This document shows, piece by piece, positions 1 through 10,444 of a stretch of DNA of 64,000 nucleotides. The position numbers and the translations under genes were made by a program. Below the pieces are notes generated by a model that worked only from the letters and a program-made list of their open reading frames with translations, made no database searches and was not told where the DNA came from. Position 1 is the first letter of the stretch. Every line of letters starts with the position of its first letter. Origin of the DNA: Streptococcus chenjunshii (GTDB lineage Bacteria; Bacillota; Bacilli; Lactobacillales; Streptococcaceae); the NCBI RefSeq assembly GCF_003086355.1, contig NZ_CP031733.1, positions 1,178,001 through 1,242,000 on the forward strand, read 5' to 3'.

Positions 1-1
1 T

Positions 2-97
2 GATTTAGTAGAACGTCCTGATTTACAGGAAGCGATGCTTGCCTGTGATTCGTTTGCACAATTTAAGACATTATTTTTAAAGATAAAAGAGAGGTAG
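2..97 (+). CDS. C-terminal tail of a PTS operon regulator (CelR-like), partial
   Basis: An open frame enters from the left edge and ends at a TAG at 95-97, leaving only the last 31 residues (ending FLKIKER). The fragment has no recognisable motif. It stops 4 bases before the EIIA gene, so it is in the same operon. In S. mutans, as I recall it, the gene directly before celC is celR, a BglG/LicR-type activator with PRD and EIIA-like domains, and this tail would fit the end of such a protein. The assignment rests on gene order only. Confidence 0.5.
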   Translation, partial: DLVERPDLQEAMLACDSFAQFKTLFLKIKER

Positions 98-101
98 AAG
101 A

Positions 102-416
102 ATGAACCCAGAAGAATTGCAAGTAGCGGCTTTTGAGATTATTTTGAATTCGGGAAACGCCAGATCTATCGTCCACGAGGGTTTTGCTGCTATGCGGGAA
201 GGCAATTTTGACTTGGCAGCGGAAAAGCTTGAGGAAGCTAATGAAGAGCTGCTTAAGGCGCATCAGGCACAAACCAATCTTTTACAGGAATATGCCGGCG
301 GCACTGAAATTAAAATTGAAATTATCATGGTCCATGCCCAAGATCACTTGATGACAACGATGACTTTGAGGGAAGTGGCCTTAGAAATGCTGGAACTGTA
401 TAAAAAAGTGAAGTAA
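102..416 (+). CDS. celC: PTS lactose/cellobiose-family EIIA component
   Basis: 104-residue cytoplasmic phosphocarrier that passes phosphate from HPr to EIIB during uptake of cellobiose-type beta-glucosides. It has the family's usual length and a three-helix make-up. The VHAQDH motif places the phosphorylated histidine at residue 78 and a metal-binding aspartate at 81, the same numbers as in LacF. The ATG at 102 follows GAGAGGTAGAAG. It lies 4 bases after the preceding regulator tail and is followed by the membrane protein at 504 and EIIC at 1059, the order celR-celC-celX-celD known from S. mutans. EIIB must lie outside the window. Confidence 0.93.
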   Translation: MNPEELQVAAFEIILNSGNARSIVHEGFAAMREGNFDLAAEKLEEANEELLKAHQAQTNLLQEYAGGTEIKIEIIMVHAQDHLMTTMTLREVALEMLELYKKVK

Positions 417-503
417 AGAGATGTGTATGCAGGAGTGTAAACGAAAGGCCCGTTGCTTTTAAAGCAGCTATCAGCTTTTGTTTATCAGTAAGGAGGATAA
501 TTT

Positions 504-1016
504 ATGGCTGCTTTAACGGAAGCAGAAAAAAAGAAGATTGACGGACTGAGAAAGAAGAACAGTCTAAAAAGTATGTATTATACCAGATATTTTTTGATTC
601 GTTACGTGGTTGCCTTTTTCTTTTTTGTCAACCTCTACTGGCTCTTGCTGCTGTCGCTGTCAGGCGCGGTGAGAGTAGCAGTATTGCCTCTTGCTTTAGC
701 AGCCTGCGGTGCTGCATGCATGTGGGAGCAGTATCAGATGTATGCCGAAAAGCAAAAACCGGCGCGTATGACTTGGCTGTATTTCCAGCTTGTCATTATC
801 ATTAACGGTCTGCTTATCTTAGCTGTGTTCGTTAATCGCTATCATTATTTTTATCCTTTTCTGGCAGTCAGCAGCACCGTTCAGTTTTTATTGGCCGGGG
901 TGCTTGCTGCCGGTATAGCATTAGCCGCATGGATGCTGGCCAAGATTAGGCGGATTAATCAGAAAAAGGATAAACAGTATTACCGCATTCAGCAGTATTT
1001 GGCTACTATTAAATAA
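504..1016 (+). CDS. Four-helix membrane protein of the cellobiose PTS operon (CelX-like)
   Basis: 170 residues. A charged lysine-rich N-terminus (about residues 1-28) is followed by four hydrophobic segments at roughly 30-51, 55-74, 90-111 and 122-146, and a basic C-terminal tail. The start follows a strong AAGGAGG. I recognise no catalytic motif. The position between EIIA and EIIC matches S. mutans celX, a hypothetical gene of the cel operon whose function I do not know. It could be an accessory subunit of the permease or a regulator interacting with EIIC. It lies 87 bases after celC and 42 before celD, so co-transcription is likely. Confidence 0.75.
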   Translation: MAALTEAEKKKIDGLRKKNSLKSMYYTRYFLIRYVVAFFFFVNLYWLLLLSLSGAVRVAVLPLALAACGAACMWEQYQMYAEKQKPARMTWLYFQLVIIINGLLILAVFVNRYHYFYPFLAVSSTVQFLLAGVLAAGIALAAWMLAKIRRINQKKDKQYYRIQQYLATIK

Positions 1017-1058
1017 TAAGCAAACATATTTTTCATTTTTTAAAAAGGAGGTTCAATA

Positions 1059-2411
1059 ATGAATAAATTGTTTGAATTCTTGGAGAAGTACCTGATGGGA
1101 CCGATGGGTAAAGTATCGACTTACCGTCCTGTCCGGGCTATCGTTGCGGCTGGTATGGCCAGTATCCCATTTACCATCGTCGGCTCGATGTTCCTAGTAC
1201 TGAGTGTTATTCCGCAGGCTTTTCCTTTGGATTTTATCAAGGATCTTTGGGCTAATTCTTTTGACAAGATTCAGCCTTTGTACCTACAGGCTTATAACTG
1301 TACCATGGGAATTCTGTCTCTTTATTTTGCCATTGTTATTGGTTATGAGTACACAAAGATTTATGCCGAAGAACAGGAAGAAAATGTGGATCCGGTTTAT
1401 GGCGCTTTGCTGTCCGTGTTTGCTTATTTCTTAACCATTCCGCAATTGGTTGTTTCAAAGGGAGCTTTTGACTATCTCAATGTTGACGGAGAAACGATCA
1501 ATGGTTGGACTATCGGCGGCAACAGTCTGGACCGCCTGTCAACTTCAGGTATGTTTACAGCTATCTTGATGGCTATTCTAGCTGTACAGCTCTATCGGCT
1601 GTGTGTTAACCGCAATTGGGTTGTGAAGATGCCGGAAGCTGTTCCTGAAGGGGTGTCCCGCTCCTTCTCCGCACTGATCCCTGCGGCTTTCGTTGCCTTT
1701 GTTTTGCTGATTATTGATAGTATTTTTATCATCCTTGGTACAGATATCTATAATGTTATTGCTATTCCGTTTGCCTTTGTCCGCAATATCACTAACAGCT
1801 GGATCGGTATCGTAATCATTTACCTGCTGGTTCATGCTCTGTGGATTGTCGGTATTCACGGTGCCAATATCGTTATGGGCTTGGTCAATCCGATTCTTTT
1901 GACCAATATGGCTGAAAATGTCAAAGGCGCTAATATTGCTTTTGCCGGCGAGTTTACTAATGCTTATGTTACTATCGGCGGTTCCGGTGCAACCTTGTTG
2001 CTCTGTGTTTGGCTGGCTCTTATGGCTAAATCTACTCAGCTTAAGGTGCTTGGAAGAGCAGCGATGGGACCTGCTATCTTTAATATTAATGAACCCTTGA
2101 TTTTTGGTATCCCAATTGTTTATAATCCTATCTTGGTATTGCCATTTATCTTGGCTCCGATTGCAAGTGCTTCTGTTGGTTATTGGTCTGTTAAACTTGG
2201 CTTAGCTGGCTTGGCAACTGCGCAGACACCATGGCCAACCCCAATCGGCCTTGGTGCTTATGTAGGTGCCGCAGGAAGTGGTTTGGCCGGTAGTATCGGT
2301 GCTTTTCTAACGGCTATTGTCTGTGCTATTGTCGCCTTTATCATCTGGTATCCATTTATCAAGATGTATGATAACAAACTGCTTGCTGAAGAAGGCGCAG
2401 CTGAAGCTTAA
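1059..2411 (+). CDS. celD: PTS lactose/cellobiose-family EIIC permease
   Basis: 450-residue polytopic membrane protein forming the sugar channel of a PTS permease. It brings in beta-glucosides coupled to phosphorylation by EIIB. About ten hydrophobic segments are visible, and the family-typical stretch INEPLIFGIPIVYNP lies at about residues 342-357; the conserved glutamate there binds sugar. Length is normal for stand-alone EIIC proteins. A strong AAAGGAGG precedes the ATG. A hairpin just after the stop suggests the cel operon ends here, before the repeat pair at 2456-2892. Confidence 0.93.
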   Translation: MNKLFEFLEKYLMGPMGKVSTYRPVRAIVAAGMASIPFTIVGSMFLVLSVIPQAFPLDFIKDLWANSFDKIQPLYLQAYNCTMGILSLYFAIVIGYEYTKIYAEEQEENVDPVYGALLSVFAYFLTIPQLVVSKGAFDYLNVDGETINGWTIGGNSLDRLSTSGMFTAILMAILAVQLYRLCVNRNWVVKMPEAVPEGVSRSFSALIPAAFVAFVLLIIDSIFIILGTDIYNVIAIPFAFVRNITNSWIGIVIIYLLVHALWIVGIHGANIVMGLVNPILLTNMAENVKGANIAFAGEFTNAYVTIGGSGATLLLCVWLALMAKSTQLKVLGRAAMGPAIFNINEPLIFGIPIVYNPILVLPFILAPIASASVGYWSVKLGLAGLATAQTPWPTPIGLGAYVGAAGSGLAGSIGAFLTAIVCAIVAFIIWYPFIKMYDNKLLAEEGAAEA

Positions 2412-2423
2412 TATGTTTATGTG

Positions 2424-2454
2424 AGGCATCCTATAAAACGGGTGCCTTATTGTT
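2424..2454 (+). terminator. Hairpin after celD
   Basis: AGGCATCC pairs with GGGTGCCT (one G-U pair) around an 8-base loop, followed by a short T-rich stretch. It is probably a weak intrinsic terminator of the cel operon. The first repeat copy begins directly after it. Confidence 0.55.
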
Positions 2455-2455
2455 T

Positions 2456-2892
2456 GAACTGAACACGGCTTAAAATCCTGATGAAAAAGATGCCTGCCAA
2501 CGTGATGCAAGCATCTTGTTAAACGACCCTAGCCGTAGCTGACTGAAGGCTTTGCCGTCTTGACAGACGACCGCACCCTTCTAGTCATCTTGGCAGGGGT
2601 GCGTCTGCGAAATCAAAGATTTCGGACTTACCGCCATTTTCATATGGATTTTTTACCGGCCTTTGTGTCTTGTTGGAATTGAACACGGCCTAAAATCCTA
2701 GTGAAAAAGATGCCTGCCAACGTGATGCAAGCATCTTGTTAAACGACCCTAGCCGTAGCTGACTGAAGGCTTTGCCGTCTTGACAGACGACCTCACCCTT
2801 CTAGTCATCTTGGCAGGGGTGCGTCTGCGAAATCAAAGATTTCGGACTTACCGCCATTTTCATATGGATTTTTTACCGGCCTTTGTATCTTG
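2456..2892 (+). repeat. Tandem pair of long-type modular intergenic repeats
   Basis: Two nearly identical copies, 2456-2672 and 2676-2892, each about 217 bp. Each runs from a GAA(C/T)TGAACACGGC head to a GGCCTTTGT(A/G)TCTTG tail. The core contains paired blocks CGCACCC/GGGTGCG (intact in copy 1, with one base changed in copy 2) and the hairpin CGAAATC-AAA-GATTTCG. The arms AATCCTAGTGAAAA (head) and a TTTTCATATGGATTTT-like tail are complementary. The second copy ends five bases before the Shine-Dalgarno of the DUF871 gene. The few differences between copies suggest a recent duplication or gene conversion. Confidence 0.9.
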
Positions 2893-2908
2893 TTATAAGG
2901 AGGGGGTT

Positions 2909-3997
2909 ATGGGTGAACTTGGGGTTTCTATTTATCCATCAAAAACAGAGGCAGCAATCCTCAAAGATTATTTGACTGAAGCTGCCGAGATAGGCTACAG
3001 TAGGATATTTACATCGATGCTGGAGCTTACAGACAGCACTGAAGAGATGCTTGCACGTTTTAGGGAAGTGATTGCTTACGGCAATCGTCTGGGAATGAAA
3101 ACATCTATTGATATCAATCCGCAGCTCTTTAACCAATTGGGTGTCAGTTATGAGGATTTAGCCTTTTTTAAAGACTTAGGTGTCTGGGCTTTGCGACTGG
3201 ACCAGGGGTTTACGGGACTGGAAGAAGCAGAGATGTCACAAAATCCTTATGGGCTGATGATTGAGCTGAATATATCCCGAGGTCAGCACTATATTGATCA
3301 GGTAATGGATTTTTCTGCAGACAGCAGACACATAATCGGTTCCCATAATTTTTATCCTCAGCCCTATACAGGACTTGATTTTACTTATTTTACAGACTGT
3401 GCCGCCCAGTATAAGAATTACCATCTAAGGACAGCTGCTTTTATTGATTCTCCAAAAGGGACGGTGGGGCCTTGGCCTGTTGGAGATATGCTGGTTAGCA
3501 CAGAAATACAGCGTAAGCTATCTCCAGCAGCGCAGGTTCAGCTCCTGAGATTAAGCCGGCTGATCGATGATATCTTTGTAGGCTCTTCTTTGTTGCCTGC
3601 GGCAGAACTGCAAGAGATTTATGACAGTTTTCATTCGCCTGTGCCGCAGTTAAAAGCAGAGCTGTCTCCTTCAGCCAGTGCTCTTGAAGAGGAAGTGATA
3701 TTCAACAACAGACACCGTTACCGTGGTGATTACTCCGGCTTTATGATTCGTTCTTCTGACATGCGAACATTCTATAAAAATAGCATTTTCCCGCCTGCAG
3801 ACTTCGGTGAAATAATTAGCAAAGGAGATATCACCATCTGCAACAGCCGCAGCGGTCAATATCAGGGGGAGCTCCAGATTGCTTTAAAAGAACGGCCGAA
3901 TGACGGCAGTCAAAATTTTGTCGGAAAAATCACAGAAGACTACCTGCCAGTGCTTGATTTACTGCAGCCTTGGCAGTCATTTGAACTGATTCGGTGA
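2909..3997 (+). CDS. DUF871 / MupG-family predicted 6-phosphoglycosidase
   Basis: 362 residues. The start MGELGVSIYPSKTE at 2909 follows TAAGGAGGGGG; the open frame continues upstream only because it reads through the repeat. The N-terminal two thirds look like a TIM barrel and the last 120 residues like the family's beta-barrel domain with FMIRSSDMR. Characterised members include S. aureus MupG, a cytoplasmic hydrolase of MurNAc-6-phosphate-GlcNAc. Family members are often linked to PTS genes, as here, so hydrolysis of a PTS-imported phosphorylated disaccharide is likely, but the substrate is unknown. It converges on the RpiR gene with a 3-base gap. Confidence 0.82.
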   Translation: MGELGVSIYPSKTEAAILKDYLTEAAEIGYSRIFTSMLELTDSTEEMLARFREVIAYGNRLGMKTSIDINPQLFNQLGVSYEDLAFFKDLGVWALRLDQGFTGLEEAEMSQNPYGLMIELNISRGQHYIDQVMDFSADSRHIIGSHNFYPQPYTGLDFTYFTDCAAQYKNYHLRTAAFIDSPKGTVGPWPVGDMLVSTEIQRKLSPAAQVQLLRLSRLIDDIFVGSSLLPAAELQEIYDSFHSPVPQLKAELSPSASALEEEVIFNNRHRYRGDYSGFMIRSSDMRTFYKNSIFPPADFGEIISKGDITICNSRSGQYQGELQIALKERPNDGSQNFVGKITEDYLPVLDLLQPWQSFELIR

Positions 3998-4000
3998 CAG

Positions 4001-4879
4001 CTAATCTTCATGAAGAATTTGTGAACTGGAGGTTCTTTCGAATTCAATAAAGCGTGCCGCCCTTTTTCGTAAATCAGCATTATGCTGATAATTGAGGGAA
4101 AAAATACAGGAATAGAGAAGATCGAGCAGATAAGTGATGGCTCTGTCTGTTGAAAAGGTGCCTATTTTAGAATAAAGTTTCTCCCGAGTTGCCAAATAAA
4201 GCCGGCAGTCAGCGCTTTGAGCAATCGCATTATCGCTGATGCTGGTAAGAGCAATGATAGGAATCTGCTGTCTTTTAAGGATACGGCAGGTATGTTTTAG
4301 CGAAACTGTTTCACCGGAATAGCTGATGATTAAAGCGCAGCTCTCTTTTTTAGCCAGAAAGGCTTTAAAAAGATGCTCTCCTTGCAGCTGGTGGATACGA
4401 ACGTCTTTTTGGATACGTGATAGATTATGTGAAAATTCTTGGGCATTCAGAAGATTGTTGCTGGCAGCAAAAACATGAACCGTTTCAGCTCGATCGATAA
4501 TGCTTACTGCCTTGCTGAGTGATGCCTGTTCTACTAAAGAAAGGGTATCGTCGATAGCTTCTTTTTCCAGATTAGCAATTTTGTGAGCGATAGATAGAAA
4601 GTCATCTTTAGCAGAGAAAGGATAATTAGCGTCAATATTTGAATTGTGCTTGTCGATGTAAGCAAGCTCGCTCAAAAAAGCTTTCTTAAAATCAACCCAG
4701 CCTTTGTAATCCAGTTTCTGGGCAAAACGTGTTAAAGCCGACTTAGAAGAGTAGGTTTCTTTGGCGATGTCTGCACTTGTCTTGTTTTCAATATGATAGC
4801 GCTCTTCCAACAGATACTCGGCAATATGCAATTCATTGGCTGAAAAAGGATAAAGTTCCATTTTTTCAATTAAAAACAT
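4001..4879 (-). CDS. MurR/RpiR-family transcriptional regulator
   Basis: 292 residues with an N-terminal helix-turn-helix (about residues 15-75, including TSADIAKETYSSKSALTRFAQ) and a SIS sugar-phosphate-binding domain (about 120-255, with LIISYSGETVSLKHTCRILK). Such proteins sense phosphosugars and repress or activate uptake and catabolic genes. The start at 4879 follows AAAGGAGA. It is divergent from the acetyltransferase/oxidoreductase pair and convergent with the DUF871 gene, so it probably controls this locus. A palindrome sits directly upstream of its own ribosome-binding site. Confidence 0.88.
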   Translation of the reverse strand: MFLIEKMELYPFSANELHIAEYLLEERYHIENKTSADIAKETYSSKSALTRFAQKLDYKGWVDFKKAFLSELAYIDKHNSNIDANYPFSAKDDFLSIAHKIANLEKEAIDDTLSLVEQASLSKAVSIIDRAETVHVFAASNNLLNAQEFSHNLSRIQKDVRIHQLQGEHLFKAFLAKKESCALIISYSGETVSLKHTCRILKRQQIPIIALTSISDNAIAQSADCRLYLATREKLYSKIGTFSTDRAITYLLDLLYSCIFSLNYQHNADLRKRAARFIEFERTSSSQILHED

Positions 4880-4889
4880 GAGAGTCTCC

Positions 4890-4955
4890 TTTAAAACAGA
4901 GTTTTAAAATATAGGTGATTTAGATAAAAAATACTGAAATGGTGTTTTAAACTCT
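4890..4955. promoter_or_regulatory. Palindromic operator candidate in the RpiR intergenic region
   Basis: TTTAAAACAGAGTTTTAAA at 4890-4908 is a perfect inverted repeat with 8-base arms. A further half-related block, GTTTTAAACTCT, lies at 4944-4955 in inverted orientation to AGAGTTTTAAAA. The first palindrome overlaps the leader just upstream of the rpiR Shine-Dalgarno. This layout fits an autoregulated divergent operator, by inference. Confidence 0.55.
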
Positions 4956-5027
4956 TTGGATTTTGATACTTTTATTATAACAAATGTTAAACTTAAAGCA
5001 GCAAAAGTAAGGAGGAGTGTGCAGGTG

Positions 5028-5597
5028 ATGATGACAGAACTTGAGAAATTAAAGGCAGGATTGCCTTATGACTTTACAAGTCCGGAACTGGACGATATTA
5101 AACGCCGGGCTCTTAACAAATGTCAAACTTTAAATGCTGTTGATGTGCTAGAAGTGAGCAAAAGACAGGATGCCATCAGAGATTTATTCGGCTCTGCAGG
5201 AGATAATCCCAATGTTTTTCCGGTTTTTAATTGTGATAATGGAAAAAATATTCACGTTGGAAAACAGTTTTTGATGAATTATAATGGGACAATTTTGGAT
5301 GTCGAAAAAGTTGAGATCGGTGATTATGTCATGATTGGACCCAATACGCTTATTTCAACTGTTAATCACCCGCTTTCTCCCAAAGGGCGACGTCAGAACT
5401 TGGGTATTGCTAAACCAATCAAAATAGGAAATGATGTTTGGATTGGAGGCAATGTAACAATTTTAGCGGGAGTCACTATTGGCAATAACGTTGTGGTTGC
5501 AGCAGGAGCTGTGGTCAATAAAGATGTTCCTGATAACAGTCTTGTAGGCGGTGTTCCAGCCAGAATTATTAAGACACTAGAAAATGATATTGATTAA
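5028..5597 (+). CDS. Maltose/galactoside O-acetyltransferase family protein
   Basis: 189 residues from ATG 5028 (a GTG at 5025 is also possible; GGAGG lies at 5011-5015). An N-terminal Mac domain (about 1-60) precedes a left-handed beta-helix of hexapeptide repeats (about 70-185). The catalytic histidine is in STVNHPLSPKGRR. The family transfers acetyl from acetyl-CoA to sugar hydroxyls, which in E. coli is thought to mark non-metabolisable sugars for export. It is first of a two-gene unit with the oxidoreductase at 5614 and divergent from the RpiR gene. The coding region looks more AT-rich than its neighbours. Confidence 0.9.
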   Translation: MMTELEKLKAGLPYDFTSPELDDIKRRALNKCQTLNAVDVLEVSKRQDAIRDLFGSAGDNPNVFPVFNCDNGKNIHVGKQFLMNYNGTILDVEKVEIGDYVMIGPNTLISTVNHPLSPKGRRQNLGIAKPIKIGNDVWIGGNVTILAGVTIGNNVVVAAGAVVNKDVPDNSLVGGVPARIIKTLENDID

Positions 5598-5613
5598 AAA
5601 GGGGGAGAGTTCA

Positions 5614-6630
5614 ATGCTCACAGCAGCCTTTATTGGCAACGGAAAAAGTACCAATCGCTACCATTTGCCGTTTATTTTGAAAACAAAAAAATTTCAAGTC
5701 AAAACGATTTTTTCTCCATCGGGTAAGAGTAATTGGCAAAAACTGGATGGCGTGAATTATACAAGCTCTATTAATGATATCTTAACAGATGATGGACTTG
5801 ATCTGGTTATTATCACAACTCCGGCTGAATTTCATTATGAAAATGCTAAATTAGCTTTGGAACATGGGAAAAATGTTCTCTTAGAGAAGCCTTTTACAAT
5901 GCTTGCAGCAGAAGCAAGGGACTTGTTTAATCTGGCAAAAGAGAAGGGTGTGTTTTTGCAGGCTTATCAAAACCGCCGCTTAGATTCTGATTTTTTAACC
6001 GTACAAAAAGTGATTGAAAGCGGTAAGCTGGGGGAACTGTTAGAGGTTGAGATGCATTATGACTATTTTCGTCCGGAAGTGCCTGAATCAATGAAGACTT
6101 TCTCACCTGCAGTGTCTTATCTGTATGGCCATGCCTGCCATACGGTTGATCAAGTTCTTTCATATTTCGGCAGTCCAGATCATATCCACTACGATGTACG
6201 CCAATTATTAGGCGATGGCAGGATGAATGACTATTTTGACCTTGATTTTTACTATGCCAATGCTCTGAAAGTTTCAATCAAATCGAGTTATTTCCGCATT
6301 AAAGCGCGTCCGAGCTTTGTTGTCTACGGTAAAAAGGGAATGTTCGTCAAAGAGACAAAGGATCGCCAGGAAGAAGATCTGAAACACTTTTATATGCCGG
6401 ACCGTCCTGATTTTGGACTGGACTATCCGGAACATTACGGCAACCTGACCTATATAGATGAAGCGGGAACTTACCATGAGGAAAAAGTTGTTTCAGAGGT
6501 GGGCGACTACAGCCAGTTTTACGAAAAGATTTATCAGTCATTAGTAAATGGAGCTGACAAATTTGTTCAGGACAGTGAAACAATCAGGCTCATCGAAATT
6601 TTAGAAGAAGGGATTTCAGGGCTGAAGTGA
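5614..6630 (+). CDS. Gfo/Idh/MocA-family oxidoreductase
   Basis: 338 residues. The N-terminal Rossmann domain starts AAFIGNGKSTNRYHLPF and carries the EKP motif (VLLEKPFTM, about residue 92), whose lysine is catalytic in this family. The C-terminal alpha/beta domain includes GHACHTVDQVLSYFG. These enzymes oxidise sugars or cyclitols with NAD(P). Start ATG 5614 follows GGGGGAGAG. It lies 16 bases after the acetyltransferase stop, so the two are probably co-translated and under RpiR control. The substrate cannot be told from sequence. Confidence 0.88.
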   Translation: MLTAAFIGNGKSTNRYHLPFILKTKKFQVKTIFSPSGKSNWQKLDGVNYTSSINDILTDDGLDLVIITTPAEFHYENAKLALEHGKNVLLEKPFTMLAAEARDLFNLAKEKGVFLQAYQNRRLDSDFLTVQKVIESGKLGELLEVEMHYDYFRPEVPESMKTFSPAVSYLYGHACHTVDQVLSYFGSPDHIHYDVRQLLGDGRMNDYFDLDFYYANALKVSIKSSYFRIKARPSFVVYGKKGMFVKETKDRQEEDLKHFYMPDRPDFGLDYPEHYGNLTYIDEAGTYHEEKVVSEVGDYSQFYEKIYQSLVNGADKFVQDSETIRLIEILEEGISGLK

Positions 6631-6752
6631 TGTGACAGCAGATAGCAAAATAGCTTTACGGTAAACGTAAGGTCTAAGTCGCTCTCGTTTTCTATCAGAA
6701 TATGTTTTCAGCATGTACATGTTTTTTAAAAAGCAGAAAATAGCTTTATAAA

Positions 6753-8439
<1,687 letters not shown>

Positions 8440-8513
8440 TCTCAATAACAGCAAAGCTGGGAGGAGGCTATTTGAATCTTTCCAGCTCTTTTGATAAGAA
8501 AGTGAGGAGAAAA

Positions 8514-9374
8514 ATGGTTTCTGTCATTCAAAAAGGTAACGTTGCCGTTATCACAGGAGCAGCCGCTGGCATTGGTGCTGCTGCGGCCAAATATTTGTCA
8601 CGGTCAGGGATGAAACTTGTTCTATTGGATAAAAACAAGTCTTCATTGGAAGAGATAGCTGGAGACCTTAAAACTGATTACCGTCTGATCGAAGGAGATG
8701 TGGCTGACCGTAAGACACTTCAGGCTTGTCATAATACAGCTTATGATGCTTTTGGACAGGTCAATCTTCTTTTTAATAATGCCGGCATTGGAAGGAAAGG
8801 AGGGCCTTGGACTAACCTTGAGAATTGGCGGCGGGTGATGGAAGTTAATCTTATGGCCATTGTAGAGACACAAGCTATTTTTATACCAAGTCTCCTTAAA
8901 CAATCAAGTCCAGCAGCTGTTGTTAATTTAGGATCTAAAGAGGGGATAACGACACCTCCCGGCAATGCTGCTTATTCTGTATCTAAAGCGGGCGTTAAAG
9001 TTTTAACAGAGCAGCTGGCTCATGAACTCCGTCAATTGCCGAATCATCAGGTAACAGCTCATCTTTTGGTACCAGGCTACACTTGGACACTGATGAATTT
9101 CCCGAAAGCAGATTTTTCTAAACCGGAGACAAAGCCAGAGGCACCGTGGTATCCTGAACAGCTTATGGATTTCTTTGCAAAAGGATTGGAAAATAGCGAT
9201 TTTTATATAATTGCCCTTGATAACGAAGTCACCAAAACAATGGACGATCGGCGTATGCGCTGGGCATCAGATGATTTAATTTATAACCGGCCGGCTTTAT
9301 CGCGCTGGGATTCTCGCTATCAAGATGCTTTTGCGGATTGGCTGGCAAAAGGCGAGCTGCCAAAAGAGGAGTAG
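8514..9374 (+). CDS. Short-chain dehydrogenase/reductase
   Basis: 286 residues from ATG 8514 (preceded by GTGAGGAG). A TTG at 8472 with a stronger GGGAGGAGG is a real alternative that adds 14 residues. The Rossmann NAD(P) motif TGAAAGIGAAAA, the NNAG motif and the catalytic pair in AAYSVSKAG (Tyr, Lys) are present. The C-terminal 80 residues are family-specific, with MDFFAKGLENSDFYIIALDNEVT. It starts 74 bases after the GH1 gene and probably shares its transcript. The substrate is not predictable; a sugar or aglycone would fit the context. Confidence 0.87.
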   Translation: MVSVIQKGNVAVITGAAAGIGAAAAKYLSRSGMKLVLLDKNKSSLEEIAGDLKTDYRLIEGDVADRKTLQACHNTAYDAFGQVNLLFNNAGIGRKGGPWTNLENWRRVMEVNLMAIVETQAIFIPSLLKQSSPAAVVNLGSKEGITTPPGNAAYSVSKAGVKVLTEQLAHELRQLPNHQVTAHLLVPGYTWTLMNFPKADFSKPETKPEAPWYPEQLMDFFAKGLENSDFYIIALDNEVTKTMDDRRMRWASDDLIYNRPALSRWDSRYQDAFADWLAKGELPKEE

Positions 9375-9507
9375 CAGAACATAATCTTTTCAGCGTGTAA
9401 AGACTTTGTTAAAAACTAGTGAAGACAGATTTTTCGTCTCTGCCTGTAAAGATATATCACACCTGTTTGATGGTTCTCTGCTTTTAAAACTGTGTTCTCT
9501 CGAAAAA

Positions 9508-9536
9508 AAGACAATCTGTCAAGAATAGTGTATACT
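9508..9536 (+). promoter_or_regulatory. Promoter candidate for the HAD/SGNH genes
   Basis: AAGACA, a 17-base spacer and TATACT, ending 29 bases before the ATG of the HAD gene at 9566. The -35 is imperfect and the -10 is good. Confidence 0.45.
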
Positions 9537-9565
9537 GGTTTTGATTAGGAATTGTGAGGGAAATA

Positions 9566-10394
9566 ATGACAGTTAAAGTGATAGCAACAGACATGGACGG
9601 TACGTTTTTAACAAACAGGAAAACTTATGATAAAGTACTGTTCGACCGGCTCTTTCGCCTTTGTCAGGAAAAGAATATTAAATTTGTCGCTGCCAGCGGC
9701 AATCAGTACCGGCAAATCATTCAGCAATTTCCTGACTGGAGCAGCCATATTGCAGTTATTGCAGAAAATGGCGGCCATATTGTGGCAAACGGCAGAACCT
9801 TGGTGGAAGAATTTGTAAAACCGGCTGCGGTTAACAAACTGATTGACTATGTAGAAGAGAATTATCCAGAAATGATTGTTAATTTGGCCGGCAAAAAATC
9901 GTCTTATATGCTGCAGACAACACCGACAGCTGTTAAAGAAGCTTTGCGTTACTATCTGCCAGCAATGCAGTATGTAGATGATCTGCATTCTGTTGCCGGC
10001 GATCATTTTTTTAAAGCCACTCTTCTTGTAGAAGAAGCACTGACTTTTACAATTCAAAGAGAAATCAACTCTCTATTTGCTGAAGAAGGTCTGCGGGCAA
10101 CTTCCAGCGGTTTTGGCTGTTTGGATATTATTCCTTCTCACATCCATAAAGGTACAGGACTTGAGTATTTACTGAGCTATTGGGGGCTGACTGCCGAAAA
10201 TCTGCTGGCTTTTGGCGATGGCGGCAACGATTTGGAAATGCTGCAATTGGCTAAGTATTCTTACTGCTGTGGCTAATGCGGCAGCAGAAGTGAAAGATAC
10301 TGCTGCTTTTCAAGCGCCCTCTAATGAAGAGAATGGTGTACTGAAAGTGATGGCCGCTTATTTAATAGGTGAAGAAAGAGAGCGCCGCATCTAA
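9566..10394 (+). pseudogene. Cof-type HAD sugar phosphatase, frameshifted near its end
   Basis: From ATG 9566 (RBS GAGGG) the frame encodes an HAD hydrolase with DMDGTFLTN (motif I) and FGDGGNDLEML (motif IV). At about 10264 the frame changes: KYSYCCG then stop, whereas the +1 frame continues AVANAAAEVKDTAAFQAPSNEENGVLKVM to 10394. That continuation matches the C-terminus of the paralogue at 11155 (YAMANAPKNVKEAARFSAPSHKEAGVFQV). One extra T around 10264-10270 explains the break. Intact relatives dephosphorylate sugar phosphates. The lesion removes only the last 40 or so residues and could be an assembly error. Confidence 0.85.
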
Positions 10395-10444
10395 AAGATC
10401 TGAGAGATGAAACAGCCGATTTAAGCAAGAGGAGATAGATTACA

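Noticed and set aside
1578..1859. Antisense open frames inside celD and other genes
   Set aside because: Opposite-strand shadows of conserved coding sequence without start signals.
2780..2908. Longer N-terminus of the DUF871 protein reading through the repeat
   Set aside because: The residues ([12 protein letters not shown]...) are encoded by the repeat and recur upstream of glyA; a strong Shine-Dalgarno precedes the ATG at 2909.
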